This document shows positions 41,958 through 52,408 of a stretch of 64,000 bases of DNA, one piece after another. The DNA is taken from positions 7,812,001 through 7,876,000 of the forward strand of contig NZ_CP017248.1 in NCBI RefSeq assembly GCF_001735805.1, read 5' to 3'. Position 1 is the stretch's first letter. Every line of letters starts with the position of its first letter. Below the pieces are notes generated by a model that was not told the origin of the DNA, did not search any database, and saw only the letters and a list, made by a program, of their open reading frames with translations. The position numbers and the translations under genes were made by a program. Source of the stretch: Streptomyces fodineus (GTDB lineage: Bacteria; Actinomycetota; Actinomycetes; Streptomycetales; Streptomycetaceae).

Positions 41958-42497
41958 GTGCGCGTACTGGGGGTGGACCCGGGGCTGACCCGGTGTGGTG
42001 TCGGCGTCGTCGAGGGGGTCGCGGGCCGCCCGCTCACCATGCTCGGCGTCGGTGTCGTCCGCACTCCCGTGGACGCAGATCTCAGCCACCGCCTCCTCGC
42101 CGTCGAGCAGGGCATCGAGCAGTGGCTGGACGAGCACCGGCCCGAGATCGTCGCCGTCGAGCGCGTCTTCAGCCAGCACAACGTCCGTACGGTGATGGGT
42201 ACCGCCCAGGCCAGCGCCGTGGCCATGCTGTGCGCCGCCCGTCGCGGCATCCCCGTCGCGCTGCACACCCCGAGCGAGGTCAAGGCGGCCGTCACCGGCT
42301 CCGGCCGTGCCGAGAAGGCGCAGGTCGGCGCCATGGTGACCCGGCTGCTCCGGCTCTCCGCGCCGCCCAAGCCAGCCGACGCGGCCGACGCCCTCGCGCT
42401 CGCCATCTGCCACATCTGGCGCGCCCCCGCCCAGAACCGGCTCCAGCAGGCGGTCGCCCGCCACACAGTCAACGCAACGAAAGGCCGTACGGCATGA
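41958..42497 (+). CDS. ruvC: Holliday junction endonuclease RuvC
   Basis: The 179-residue resolvase cuts Holliday junctions symmetrically. The first acidic residue is in RVLGVDPGLTRCGVGVV; further acidic residues are in IVAVERVFSQHNVRT and the C-terminal KPADAADALALAICH. GTG 41958 follows the purine-rich GGAGGGAGGGG. It is the first gene of ruvCAB and overlaps ruvA by ATGA. Confidence 0.96.
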   Translation: MRVLGVDPGLTRCGVGVVEGVAGRPLTMLGVGVVRTPVDADLSHRLLAVEQGIEQWLDEHRPEIVAVERVFSQHNVRTVMGTAQASAVAMLCAARRGIPVALHTPSEVKAAVTGSGRAEKAQVGAMVTRLLRLSAPPKPADAADALALAICHIWRAPAQNRLQQAVARHTVNATKGRTA

Positions 42498-43099
42498 TCG
42501 CCTTCGTCAGCGGCACGGTCGCCGCGCTCGCCCCGGACGCCGCGGTCGTCGAGGTCGGCGGCGTCGGCATGGCCGTCCAGTGCACACCGAACACGCTGTC
42601 CACGCTCCGCGTCGGCCGGCCCGCCAAGCTGCACACCTCCCTGGTCGTCCGCGAGGACTCGCTGACCCTGTACGGCTTCGCCGACGACGACGAGCGCCAG
42701 GTCTTCGAGCTGCTCCAGACCGCGAGCGGCGTCGGCCCGCGCCTCGCCCAGGCCATGCTCGCCGTGCACACCCCGGACGCGCTGCGCCGCGCCGTCGCCA
42801 CCGGTGACGAGAAGGCCCTCATCGCCGTCCCCGGCATCGGCAAGAAGGGCGCGCAGAAACTGCTGCTGGAGCTGAAGGACCGGCTCGGCGAACCCATCGG
42901 CGCCCCCGTGGTCGGCGTCCCGGTCACCCAGGGCTGGCGCGACCAGCTGCACGCGGCCCTCATCGGCCTCGGCTACGCCACCCGCGAGGCGGACGAGGCC
43001 GTCACCGCCGTGGCGCCCCAGGCCGAGGCCGCCGGCGGCACCCCGCAGGTCGGGCAGCTGCTGAAGGCCGCCCTGCAGACCCTGAACCGCGCCCGCTGA
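42494..43099 (+). CDS. ruvA: Holliday junction DNA-binding protein RuvA
   Basis: The 201-residue protein is the tetrameric junction-binding subunit that loads RuvB. The N-terminal OB domain begins MIAFVSGTVAALAPDAAVVE. The paired helix-hairpin-helix motifs are in LLQTASGVGPRLAQAML and LIAVPGIGKKGAQKLLLELK. The C-terminal RuvB-contacting domain contains ALIGLGYATREADEAV. It is translationally coupled to ruvC and 26 bp before ruvB. Confidence 0.97.
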   Translation: MIAFVSGTVAALAPDAAVVEVGGVGMAVQCTPNTLSTLRVGRPAKLHTSLVVREDSLTLYGFADDDERQVFELLQTASGVGPRLAQAMLAVHTPDALRRAVATGDEKALIAVPGIGKKGAQKLLLELKDRLGEPIGAPVVGVPVTQGWRDQLHAALIGLGYATREADEAVTAVAPQAEAAGGTPQVGQLLKAALQTLNRAR

Positions 43100-43125
43100 C
43101 CCCACGACGATCGAGGCACACGCAT

Positions 43126-44196
43126 ATGAACTGGGACGACACCACCGACACCACCGCCTCCGAGCGGCTCGTCGGTGCGTCCGCCGACGGGGAGGACCAG
43201 GCCGTCGAGGCCGCCCTGCGCCCCAAGGACCTCGGCGAGTTCATCGGCCAGGAGAAGGTCCGCGAACAGCTCGACCTCGTCCTGCGCGCCGCACGCGCGC
43301 GTGGCGCCACCGCCGACCATGTGCTGCTCTCCGGTGCGCCCGGCCTCGGCAAGACCACCCTGTCGATGATCATCGCGGCCGAGATGGGCGCCCCCATCCG
43401 GATCACCTCGGGCCCGGCCATCCAGCACGCGGGCGACCTCGCCGCGATCCTCTCCTCCCTCCAGGAGGGGGAGGTCCTCTTCCTCGACGAGATCCACCGC
43501 ATGTCCCGGCCGGCCGAGGAGATGCTGTACATGGCGATGGAGGACTTCCGCGTCGACGTCATCGTCGGCAAGGGCCCCGGCGCCACCGCCATCCCCCTCG
43601 AACTGCCCCCCTTCACCCTGGTCGGCGCGACCACGCGCGCGGGCCTGCTGCCGCCGCCGCTGCGCGACCGCTTCGGCTTCACCGCGCACATGGAGTTCTA
43701 CGAGCCGCACGAACTGGAACGGGTCGTGCACCGCTCGGCGAACCTGCTGGACGTCGAGGTCGAGCCGGACGGTGCCGCCGAGATCGCCGGCCGCTCCCGC
43801 GGCACGCCCCGCATCGCCAACCGCCTGCTGCGCCGCGTCCGCGACTATGCGCAGGTCAAGGCGGACGGCCTGATCACCCGCGAGATCGCCGCGGCCGCCC
43901 TTGCCGTCTACGAAGTCGACGCGCGCGGCCTCGACCGCCTCGACCGCGCCGTCCTCCAGGCCCTGCTGAAGCTCTTCGGCGGCGGCCCGGTCGGCCTGTC
44001 CACGCTCGCCGTCGCCGTGGGGGAGGAGCGGGAGACCGTCGAGGAGGTCGCCGAACCGTTCCTCGTCCGGGAAGGACTGCTCGCCCGCACCCCCCGCGGC
44101 CGGGTCGCCACGCCGGCCGCCTGGGCGCACCTCGGGCTGACCCCGCCCCGCCCGGCGACCGGGGGGACCGGTCAACAGGACCTGTTCGGGGCCTGA
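43126..44196 (+). CDS. ruvB: Holliday junction branch-migration helicase RuvB
   Basis: The 356-residue AAA+ motor has Walker A GAPGLGKTT, Walker B LFLDEIHRM, sensor I VGATTRAG and arginine-finger region LRDRFGF. The C-terminal winged helix contains VSxR-equivalent LVREGLLARTPRGRVATPAAW. It drives branch migration with RuvA for RuvC to resolve. The N-terminus is acidic and Thr-rich before the conserved LRPKDLGEFIGQEKV. It is the last gene of the operon. Confidence 0.97.
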   Translation: MNWDDTTDTTASERLVGASADGEDQAVEAALRPKDLGEFIGQEKVREQLDLVLRAARARGATADHVLLSGAPGLGKTTLSMIIAAEMGAPIRITSGPAIQHAGDLAAILSSLQEGEVLFLDEIHRMSRPAEEMLYMAMEDFRVDVIVGKGPGATAIPLELPPFTLVGATTRAGLLPPPLRDRFGFTAHMEFYEPHELERVVHRSANLLDVEVEPDGAAEIAGRSRGTPRIANRLLRRVRDYAQVKADGLITREIAAAALAVYEVDARGLDRLDRAVLQALLKLFGGGPVGLSTLAVAVGEERETVEEVAEPFLVREGLLARTPRGRVATPAAWAHLGLTPPRPATGGTGQQDLFGA

Positions 44197-44265
44197 CGGC
44201 GTCATGATGGACATGGGACGGCGAAGGCAATGGCCCGGACAGGAACTCAGGTGCCATGCTGAGCG

Positions 44266-44295
44266 TTGTTCCATGCGCGCGGACTCGCTTAGACT
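44266..44295 (+). promoter_or_regulatory. Promoter of yajC (and possibly secDF)
   Basis: TTGTTC (44266-44271), an 18-bp spacer and TAGACT (44290-44295), a sigma-HrdB-type arrangement, give a leader of about 85 nt before GTG 44386. Confidence 0.6.
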
Positions 44296-44385
44296 CCGCC
44301 GATGCCGCCCTTGCGGGTGGCGCCGACCACACCCCCATCAAAAAGGCCGCTCTCCGTCGCGGTCGCGCGAAGGAAACCCCGTCCC

Positions 44386-44892
44386 GTGAATGCCTTTACC
44401 CTTCTCCCCTTCATCGTGCTCATCGCGGCCATGTTCCTGATGACGCGCTCGGCCAAGAAGAAGCAGCAGCAGGCCGCCAACATGCGGAACGAGATGCAGC
44501 CCGGCTCCGGTGTCCGCACGATCGGGGGGATGTACGCGACGGTCAAGGAGGTCAACGAGGACACGGTCCTCCTCGATGCCGGTCCGGGTGTCGATCTCCT
44601 CTTCGCCAAGAACGCGATCGGCGCCGTCCTCAGCGACGACGAGTACAACCGCATCGTCCACGGCATCGAGCACGACCTGAAGTCCGACGCCGACATCGTC
44701 CCGGACGACGCCTCCTCCCTCACCGAGACCGACGAGTCCGACTCGCCCGCTGCCGCCGCCTCCGACGACAAGGCCGTCGACCTCGGTAAGAAGGACGCTG
44801 GCGAAGACGACGGCACCGACGCGGCCGAGGCCGCCGAGGCCAAGGCGGAGGACGAGCCGAAGAAGACCGACGGCGACTCCGACGCGAAGTAG
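44386..44892 (+). CDS. yajC: Preprotein translocase accessory subunit YajC
   Basis: The 168-residue protein has an N-terminal membrane helix (TLLPFIVLIAAMFLMTR), then the conserved YajC core (KKKQQQAANMRNEMQPGSG, RTIGGMYATVKEVNEDTVLL). It ends in an unusually long acidic tail rich in Asp, Glu, Ala and Lys. YajC associates with SecDF at the Sec channel. GTG 44386 has AAGGAA about 10 bases upstream. Confidence 0.93.
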   Translation: MNAFTLLPFIVLIAAMFLMTRSAKKKQQQAANMRNEMQPGSGVRTIGGMYATVKEVNEDTVLLDAGPGVDLLFAKNAIGAVLSDDEYNRIVHGIEHDLKSDADIVPDDASSLTETDESDSPAAAASDDKAVDLGKKDAGEDDGTDAAEAAEAKAEDEPKKTDGDSDAK

Positions 44893-45035
44893 TCACGCCC
44901 CGGTGGTGCGCCAGGCGGCATAATCACGCCCCGCGCACCACCGGGCGTCTGTTTCCCGTACGGAACAGCCCGACACCATGTCATGGCCGACCGCGCCGAC
45001 CGGGCGCGGGGCGGCCCGAGAGGGAGTACGAGAAG

Positions 45036-46826
45036 GTGGCAGCACCTAAGAGGGGCCGGAGCGCGAGTGCCCAGAGCAAGCCAGGGCGCTCGCTGGCCCT
45101 CATCCTGATCGCCATCGTGGCGCTGACCGGAGGCATGTTCCTCTCCGGGAACACCACTCCGCGTCTCGGCATCGACCTCGCCGGTGGTACGAGCATCACG
45201 CTCAAGGCGAAGGCCGACCAGGGGTCCGCGATCAACAAGGCCAACATGGACACCGCGGTCGACATCATGAACCGCCGTGTCAACGGCCTCGGTGTCTCCG
45301 AGGCGGAGGTGCAGACCCAGGGGACCGACAACATCATCGTCAACATCCCCAAGGGCACCAACTCCAAGGAGGCGCAGCAGCAGGTCGGCACCACCGCCAA
45401 GCTGTACTTCCGCCCGGTCCTGGCCAGCGAGCCCAGCGGTCCCGCCGGGCAGAGCCCCTCGCCGAGCGCCTCCCCCAGCGGCAGCTCCTCGCCGAAGCCG
45501 GGCGCGAGCCCCTCCAGCAGCGCCTCCTCCAAGGAGAAGGCCTCCTCGTCCTCCACCGCGTCCCCCAAGGCCTCGGCGACCTCCCAGGGCCGTGCCGTCA
45601 GCGACGCGCTGAAGGCCGGCTCCACCCCCTCGCCGAGCCCCTCCGCCCCCGGCAGCGGCAAGCCGTCGGCCACCCCCTCGGCCTCCGCGAGCAGCGGCAG
45701 CTCGGCCGCCGCCAAGCTCCAGGCCCAGTACGCCACCCTGAACTGCACCAAGCCCGACCAGCGGGCCAAGGTGGGCGGCGCCACCAAGCCCGGCGAGCCC
45801 ACGGTGGCCTGCGGCCAGATCAGGAAGGTCTGGTACAAGTACGTGCTCGGCCCGGCCGCCGTGGACGGCACCGATGTGAAGAACGCCGCTGCGCGCTTCG
45901 ACACCCAGGGTGCCTCCGGCTGGCAGGTCGTCATGAACTTCACCTCCAGCGGCTCCAAGAAGTTCGCGGATGTCACCGGACAGCTGGCGAAGAACCAGAC
46001 CCCGCAGAACGAGTTCGCCATCGTCCTCGACGGCGAGGTCGTCTCCAGCCCGTTCGTGCAGCAGGCCATCACCGGCGGCCAGGCGGAGATCTCCGGCAGC
46101 TTCACCCAGCAGGACGCCCAGGGCCTCGCCAACATGCTGTCGTACGGCGCCCTGCCGCTGTCCTTCCAGGAGCAGTCGGTCACCACCGTCACCGCCGCGC
46201 TCGGCGGTGAGCAGCTGCACGCCGGTCTGCTCGCCGGCGCGATCGGCCTCGCCCTGGTCGTGATCTACCTGGTGGTCTACTACCGCGGTCTGTCGATCGT
46301 CGCCATGGCCTCGCTGCTGGTCTCCGCGATGCTCACCTACGTGATCATGTCGCTGCTCGGCCCGGCCATCCACTTCGCGCTGAACCTGCCGGCCGTCTGC
46401 GGCGCCATCGTCGCGATCGGTATCACCGCGGACTCGTTCATCGTGTACTTCGAACGCATCCGGGACGAGATCCGCGAGGGCCGCTCGCTGCGCCCCGCCG
46501 TGGAGCGGGCCTGGCCGCGCGCCCGGCGCACCATCCTGGTCTCCGACTTCGTGTCGTTCCTCGCCGCCGCCGTCCTGTTCATCGTGACCGTCGGCAAGGT
46601 CCAGGGCTTCGCGTTCACGCTCGGCCTGACCACCGTGCTCGACGTGGTCGTCGTCTTCTTCTTCACCAAGCCGCTCATGACGCTGCTCGCCCGCCGCAAG
46701 TTCTTCGCGAACGGCCACAAGTGGTCCGGCCTGGACCCGCAGAGTCTGGGTGCCAAGCCGCCGCTGCGCCGCACCCGCCGTCCAGCCGGTCCTGTTGCCG
46801 GCTCTGTCGACCCGAAGGAGGCCTGA
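45036..46826 (+). CDS. secD: Protein translocase subunit SecD
   Basis: The 596-residue RND-fold subunit uses proton flow to assist late export through SecYEG. Helix 1 is LALILIAIVALTGGMFLSG, and the P1 region begins TPRLGIDLAGGTSITL. Five C-terminal helices follow LAGAIGLALVVIYLVVYYRG, and the family motif DSFIVYFERIRDEIREG is present. Between the P1 halves (residues about 132-227) there is a Ser/Pro/Ala-rich low-complexity insert. The GTG start follows GAGGGAG. It is followed by secF after 3 bp. Confidence 0.96.
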   Translation: MAAPKRGRSASAQSKPGRSLALILIAIVALTGGMFLSGNTTPRLGIDLAGGTSITLKAKADQGSAINKANMDTAVDIMNRRVNGLGVSEAEVQTQGTDNIIVNIPKGTNSKEAQQQVGTTAKLYFRPVLASEPSGPAGQSPSPSASPSGSSSPKPGASPSSSASSKEKASSSSTASPKASATSQGRAVSDALKAGSTPSPSPSAPGSGKPSATPSASASSGSSAAAKLQAQYATLNCTKPDQRAKVGGATKPGEPTVACGQIRKVWYKYVLGPAAVDGTDVKNAAARFDTQGASGWQVVMNFTSSGSKKFADVTGQLAKNQTPQNEFAIVLDGEVVSSPFVQQAITGGQAEISGSFTQQDAQGLANMLSYGALPLSFQEQSVTTVTAALGGEQLHAGLLAGAIGLALVVIYLVVYYRGLSIVAMASLLVSAMLTYVIMSLLGPAIHFALNLPAVCGAIVAIGITADSFIVYFERIRDEIREGRSLRPAVERAWPRARRTILVSDFVSFLAAAVLFIVTVGKVQGFAFTLGLTTVLDVVVVFFFTKPLMTLLARRKFFANGHKWSGLDPQSLGAKPPLRRTRRPAGPVAGSVDPKEA

Positions 46827-46829
46827 GCA

Positions 46830-47936
46830 ATGTCGAAACTCGGCAACCTCGGCGCTCGACTGCACCGCGGCGAGATCTCGTACGACTTCGTCGGCAAGCG
46901 CAAGATCTGGTACGGCATCTCCATCCTGATCACCATCACGGCCATCGTCGGCCTGGCGGTGCGCGGGCTGAACATGGGCATCGAGTTCAAGGGCGGCGCG
47001 GTCTTCACCACGCCGACCAAGATGAGCACCTCGGTGGCCCAGGCGGAGACGTACGCCAAGGACGCCTCCGGCCATGAGGCGATCGTGCAGAAGCTCGGCA
47101 ACGGCAGCCTGCGCATCCAGATCGCCGGCATCGACACCGGCCAGTCCGACAGGATCAAGCAGGAACTGGCCAAGGACCTGAACCTCAACCCCGAGAAGCT
47201 CGCCGCCGACCTGGTCGGCCCGAGCTGGGGCGAGCAGATCGCCAACAAGGCCTGGGAGGGCCTGGGCATCTTCATGGTCCTCGTCGTGATCTACCTGGCC
47301 ATCGCCTTCGAGTGGCGCATGGCCGTGGCGGCCCTGGTCGCACTGATCCACGACATCACGATCACGACCGGTATCTACGCCCTGGTCGGCTTCGAGGTCA
47401 CGCCCGGTACGGTCATCGGTCTGCTGACGATCCTCGGTTACTCGCTCTACGACACGGTCGTCGTCTTCGACAGCCTCAAGGAGCAGACCAAGGACATCAC
47501 CAAGCAGACCCGGTTCACCTTCAGCGACATCGCCAACCAGTCGATCAACGGCACCCTGGTCCGTTCGATCAACACCACGGTCGTCGCCCTGCTGCCGGTC
47601 GCGGGTCTGCTGTTCATCGGCGGTGGCTTCCTCGGCGCCGGCACGCTGAACGACATCTCGCTGTCGCTCTTCGTCGGCCTCGCCGCCGGCGCCTACTCCT
47701 CGATCTTCATCGCCACCCCGCTCGTCGCGGACCTCAAGGAGCGCGAGCCGGCGATGAAGGCCCTCACCAAGCGGGTCCTGGCCAAGCGTGCCCAGGCCGC
47801 CGCCGAGGAGGACCTCGCTGCGGACCGCGCCGCGGTCGCCGACGACTCCGACGCCGCCCCCGCCGTCGTGGGCCCCCGTAACCAGCCCGCGTCCCGTAAC
47901 CGGGGCCGCGGCCGACCCTCCGGGAAGCGCCGATGA
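46830..47936 (+). CDS. secF: Protein translocase subunit SecF
   Basis: The 368-residue partner of SecD has a first helix (IWYGISILITITAIVGLAV), the periplasmic MGIEFKGGAVFTTP segment, and the conserved TIGLLTILGYSLYDTVVVFD-type motif. The NQSINGTLVRSINTTVVALL signature is also present. The C-terminus is a Lys/Arg-rich cytoplasmic tail. AAGGAGG precedes the ATG. It overlaps apt by 4 bases. Confidence 0.96.
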   Translation: MSKLGNLGARLHRGEISYDFVGKRKIWYGISILITITAIVGLAVRGLNMGIEFKGGAVFTTPTKMSTSVAQAETYAKDASGHEAIVQKLGNGSLRIQIAGIDTGQSDRIKQELAKDLNLNPEKLAADLVGPSWGEQIANKAWEGLGIFMVLVVIYLAIAFEWRMAVAALVALIHDITITTGIYALVGFEVTPGTVIGLLTILGYSLYDTVVVFDSLKEQTKDITKQTRFTFSDIANQSINGTLVRSINTTVVALLPVAGLLFIGGGFLGAGTLNDISLSLFVGLAAGAYSSIFIATPLVADLKEREPAMKALTKRVLAKRAQAAAEEDLAADRAAVADDSDAAPAVVGPRNQPASRNRGRGRPSGKRR

Positions 47937-48472
47937 CAGACATCCGAGAGCTGCTGCTCAGCCGTATCCGTGACGTCGCCGACTACCCCGAGCCGGGCGT
48001 GATGTTCAAGGACATCACCCCGCTGCTGGCGGACCCGGCCGCGTTCACGGCGCTCACCGACGCGCTGGCCGAGATCGCCGAGAACACCGGCGCGACCAAG
48101 GTCGTCGGCCTGGAGGCCCGCGGTTTCATCCTCGGCGCCCCGGTCGCCGTCCGCGCGGGCCTCGGCTTCATCCCGGTCCGCAAGGCGGGCAAGCTGCCCG
48201 GAGCGACGCTGCGCCAGGCGTACGACCTGGAGTACGGCTCCGCGGAGATCGAGGTGCACGCGGAGGATCTGGCCGCCGGTGACCGGGTCCTGATCGTGGA
48301 CGACGTCCTGGCCACGGGAGGTACGGCCGAGGCCGCGATCCAGCTGATCCGGCGCGGCGGCGCCGAGGTCTCCAGCCTCGCGGTCCTGATGGAACTGGGC
48401 TTCCTGGGCGGCCGTGCCCGACTGGAGCCGACGCTGGACGGGGCACCGCTGGAGGCGCTCCTCCAGGTCTGA
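47933..48472 (+). CDS. apt: Adenine phosphoribosyltransferase
   Basis: The 179-residue purine salvage enzyme converts adenine and PRPP to AMP. The N-terminal DYPEPGVMFKDITPLL and the PRPP loop VLIVDDVLATGGTAEAA are diagnostic; VVGLEARGFILGAPVA completes the active site. It is translationally coupled to secF and placed before relA, the usual actinobacterial order. Confidence 0.97.
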   Translation: MTDIRELLLSRIRDVADYPEPGVMFKDITPLLADPAAFTALTDALAEIAENTGATKVVGLEARGFILGAPVAVRAGLGFIPVRKAGKLPGATLRQAYDLEYGSAEIEVHAEDLAAGDRVLIVDDVLATGGTAEAAIQLIRRGGAEVSSLAVLMELGFLGGRARLEPTLDGAPLEALLQV

Positions 48473-48488
48473 GCACGTCGCTGCACGA

Positions 48489-48514
48489 GCGGCCTCGGCT
48501 TCGCCGTAGGCCGC
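48489..48514 (+). terminator. Terminator after apt
   Basis: A 7-bp GCGGCCT/AGGCCGC stem, extendable with ACGA/TCGT and one bulge, is followed by GTTT. It ends the secDF-apt transcript. Confidence 0.65.
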
Positions 48515-48519
48515 TTCGT

Positions 48520-48792
48520 GTTTCCCACCCGCAGCACCGGCGCGGCATGCGTCGTCGGGTGCGGGTGGCCCTCCTGACGGCGGAAGCGCCCCGCAGGTGC
48601 CACCCGCGGGACACCCACCGCACGCCCCCCGAGCACCCGGAATCCACCTGATGGAATCCGGCGGAAGCCCCCCGCGTTGCACAGGTAGACGGTCCTCACT
48701 TCCGGCTGAAGGCGATGACCAGCCGCAGGATCGCTACCATGGGGTCTCCGGAGCCTGACCGGGGGACCCGGATCGCGCACGGAGGAGCCCTC
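48520..48792 (+). other. relA upstream region
   Basis: No gene is supported. A -10-like TACCAT lies at 48735-48740, and the strong GGAGGAG ribosome site at 48781-48787 fixes the relA start. Otherwise nothing recognisable is seen. Confidence 0.45.
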
Positions 48793-51330
<2,538 letters not shown>

Positions 51331-51349
51331 CCACGTGCCTCGCCCATGC

Positions 51350-51385
51350 AAAACGCTCGGCTGGGAAATCCCAGCCGAGCGTTTT
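51350..51385 (+). terminator. Strong terminator after relA
   Basis: A perfect inverted repeat of 17 bases per arm (51350-51366 with 51369-51385; inner pairs must open for the loop) ends in TTTTGTCT. It also lies just past the 3' end of the minus-strand small membrane gene. Confidence 0.92.
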
Positions 51386-51395
51386 GTCTAGCGCT

Positions 51396-51581
51396 TCAGC
51401 GTGTTCGTCGAAGGCGTACCGTATATTTGGCGGCCAAGAAAAGACCGGACCCGGCCAGTAGGGCCCCCAGAGCGATGGTCCATCCAGATTTCCCCGGCTC
51501 CGTCGACAGATATCCGACGCCGGTCAGGGCCAGCAGAATACCCAGAATGAGGCCTGAGAAATTTGCCCAGAGAGGCTTCAT
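51396..51581 (-). CDS. Small two-helix membrane protein
   Basis: The 61-residue protein starts at ATG 51581, with GGAGGAG 7 bases upstream. It has two hydrophobic helices (FSGLILGILLALTGVGYL; TIALGALLAGSGLFLAA) joined by a short polar STEPGKSGW loop, and ends YTVRLRRTR. No family is recognised. It lies 26 bp after the secreted-protein gene on the same strand, with lower GC than the genome average, so the two are probably co-transcribed. Confidence 0.68.
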   Translation of the reverse strand: MKPLWANFSGLILGILLALTGVGYLSTEPGKSGWTIALGALLAGSGLFLAAKYTVRLRRTR

Positions 51582-51607
51582 ATTGACTCTCCTCCGGTCA
51601 GTTCTCT

Positions 51608-52093
51608 TTACGGAGTGCTGAAGATGGGCCACAGGTTCCCGTTGCTGGACTTGGCCGTGGCGGGAGTCTGCGGTCCGTACTTGAGTACGGTATCAGTAAA
51701 GGTGATCGTACCGCTCGGACCGCAGACGGGGAGCTTCTTGGCGATGCAGGCCTGCAGTACGACCTTCCCCGTCAGGGTGAAGCCGGCCGAACTTCCGCTC
51801 GCGTAGGGCTGCGTGAAGTTCATGTTGATGCCGAGGGCCTGACCCTGAATGTTGTTGTGACCGGACAGGGTGCCCGATGCGCTGACAAGGTCACCCTTGC
51901 TGTCGCGCGTGGTGGTGACGACGAAGTCGATCTCACCGGTGCGGGTGGATTTGTAGCCACCCCCAGGATAGAACTTGTAGACCGTGCTGGACGTCGTGTT
52001 CGACGCGTATGCAGCCGGAGCTGCAAGGGTGATTCCAGCGGTAGCGGTCACGGCGGCCAGCGCGGCGGCAGTTATACCCCTGCGGATATGCAT
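51608..52093 (-). CDS. Secreted protein of unknown function
   Basis: The 161-residue protein has a classic Sec signal peptide (MHIRRGITAAALAAVTATAG, cleavage after PAAYA). The mature domain of about 130 residues is Ser/Thr/Gly-rich and beta-like (EIDFVVTTTRDSKGDLVSAS, GSSAGFTLTGKVVLQ), with two cysteines (ACIAKKLPVCG) that could form a disulfide. Codon use includes more A/T-ending codons than the neighbours. The ATG at 52093 follows GGGGAAC. A promoter is visible at 52170-52199. No known family is assigned. Confidence 0.72.
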   Translation of the reverse strand: MHIRRGITAAALAAVTATAGITLAAPAAYASNTTSSTVYKFYPGGGYKSTRTGEIDFVVTTTRDSKGDLVSASGTLSGHNNIQGQALGINMNFTQPYASGSSAGFTLTGKVVLQACIAKKLPVCGPSGTITFTDTVLKYGPQTPATAKSSNGNLWPIFSTP

Positions 52094-52169
52094 GTTCCCC
52101 GATTCCTTTATCAATCCGAACGCGACGGACGACGCTGTTCGGCGCGGCCTGGTCAAAGCCGCAGCACTG

Positions 52170-52199
52170 ACACTAAAGGTCGAGTCGCATGTTGAGCAA
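52170..52199 (-). promoter_or_regulatory. Promoter of the secreted-protein operon, with TTGAGC-type repeats upstream
   Basis: Read on the minus strand: TTGCTC, 18 bp, TAGTGT (-10 at 52170-52175), giving a leader of about 70 nt. GTTGAGCAAC overlaps the -35, and two more GCTCAA copies lie just upstream in AGCTCAATTACTGCTCAA. They may be an activator or repressor site. The surrounding 52094-52337 is the most AT-rich non-coding stretch of the window. Confidence 0.55.
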
Positions 52200-52356
52200 C
52201 CTTCCTATAGCTCAATTACTGCTCAAATCCACCCCGCATTGGTTCAGAAATTTAATGGAATGTCCGGATTCAATAAAGCGTGGGGGCGTGGAAGGCGTGA
52301 CGAGCCTCACGATCTTGAATTGAGTATTTACCGGTGTGCGTCGTGAGACGAGAAAT

Positions 52357-52382
52357 GGCCCCGGTCCGGTCGGACCGGGGCC
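52357..52382. terminator. Terminator of the DUF349 gene
   Basis: A perfect 11-bp stem (GGCCCCGGTCC with GGACCGGGGCC) and 4-base loop lies 27 bases beyond the minus-strand stop codon. Confidence 0.88.
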
Positions 52383-52408
52383 ACAGCCCACAACCTATTC
52401 GGTGCTCT

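Noticed and set aside
44289..47351. 1020-residue minus-strand open frame over yajC-secD-secF
   Set aside because: Shadow of well-supported sec genes; low-complexity product.
51984..52346. 120-residue plus-strand open frame opposite the secreted-protein promoter
   Set aside because: Half lies antisense to the signal peptide, with no ribosome site or terminator in register.
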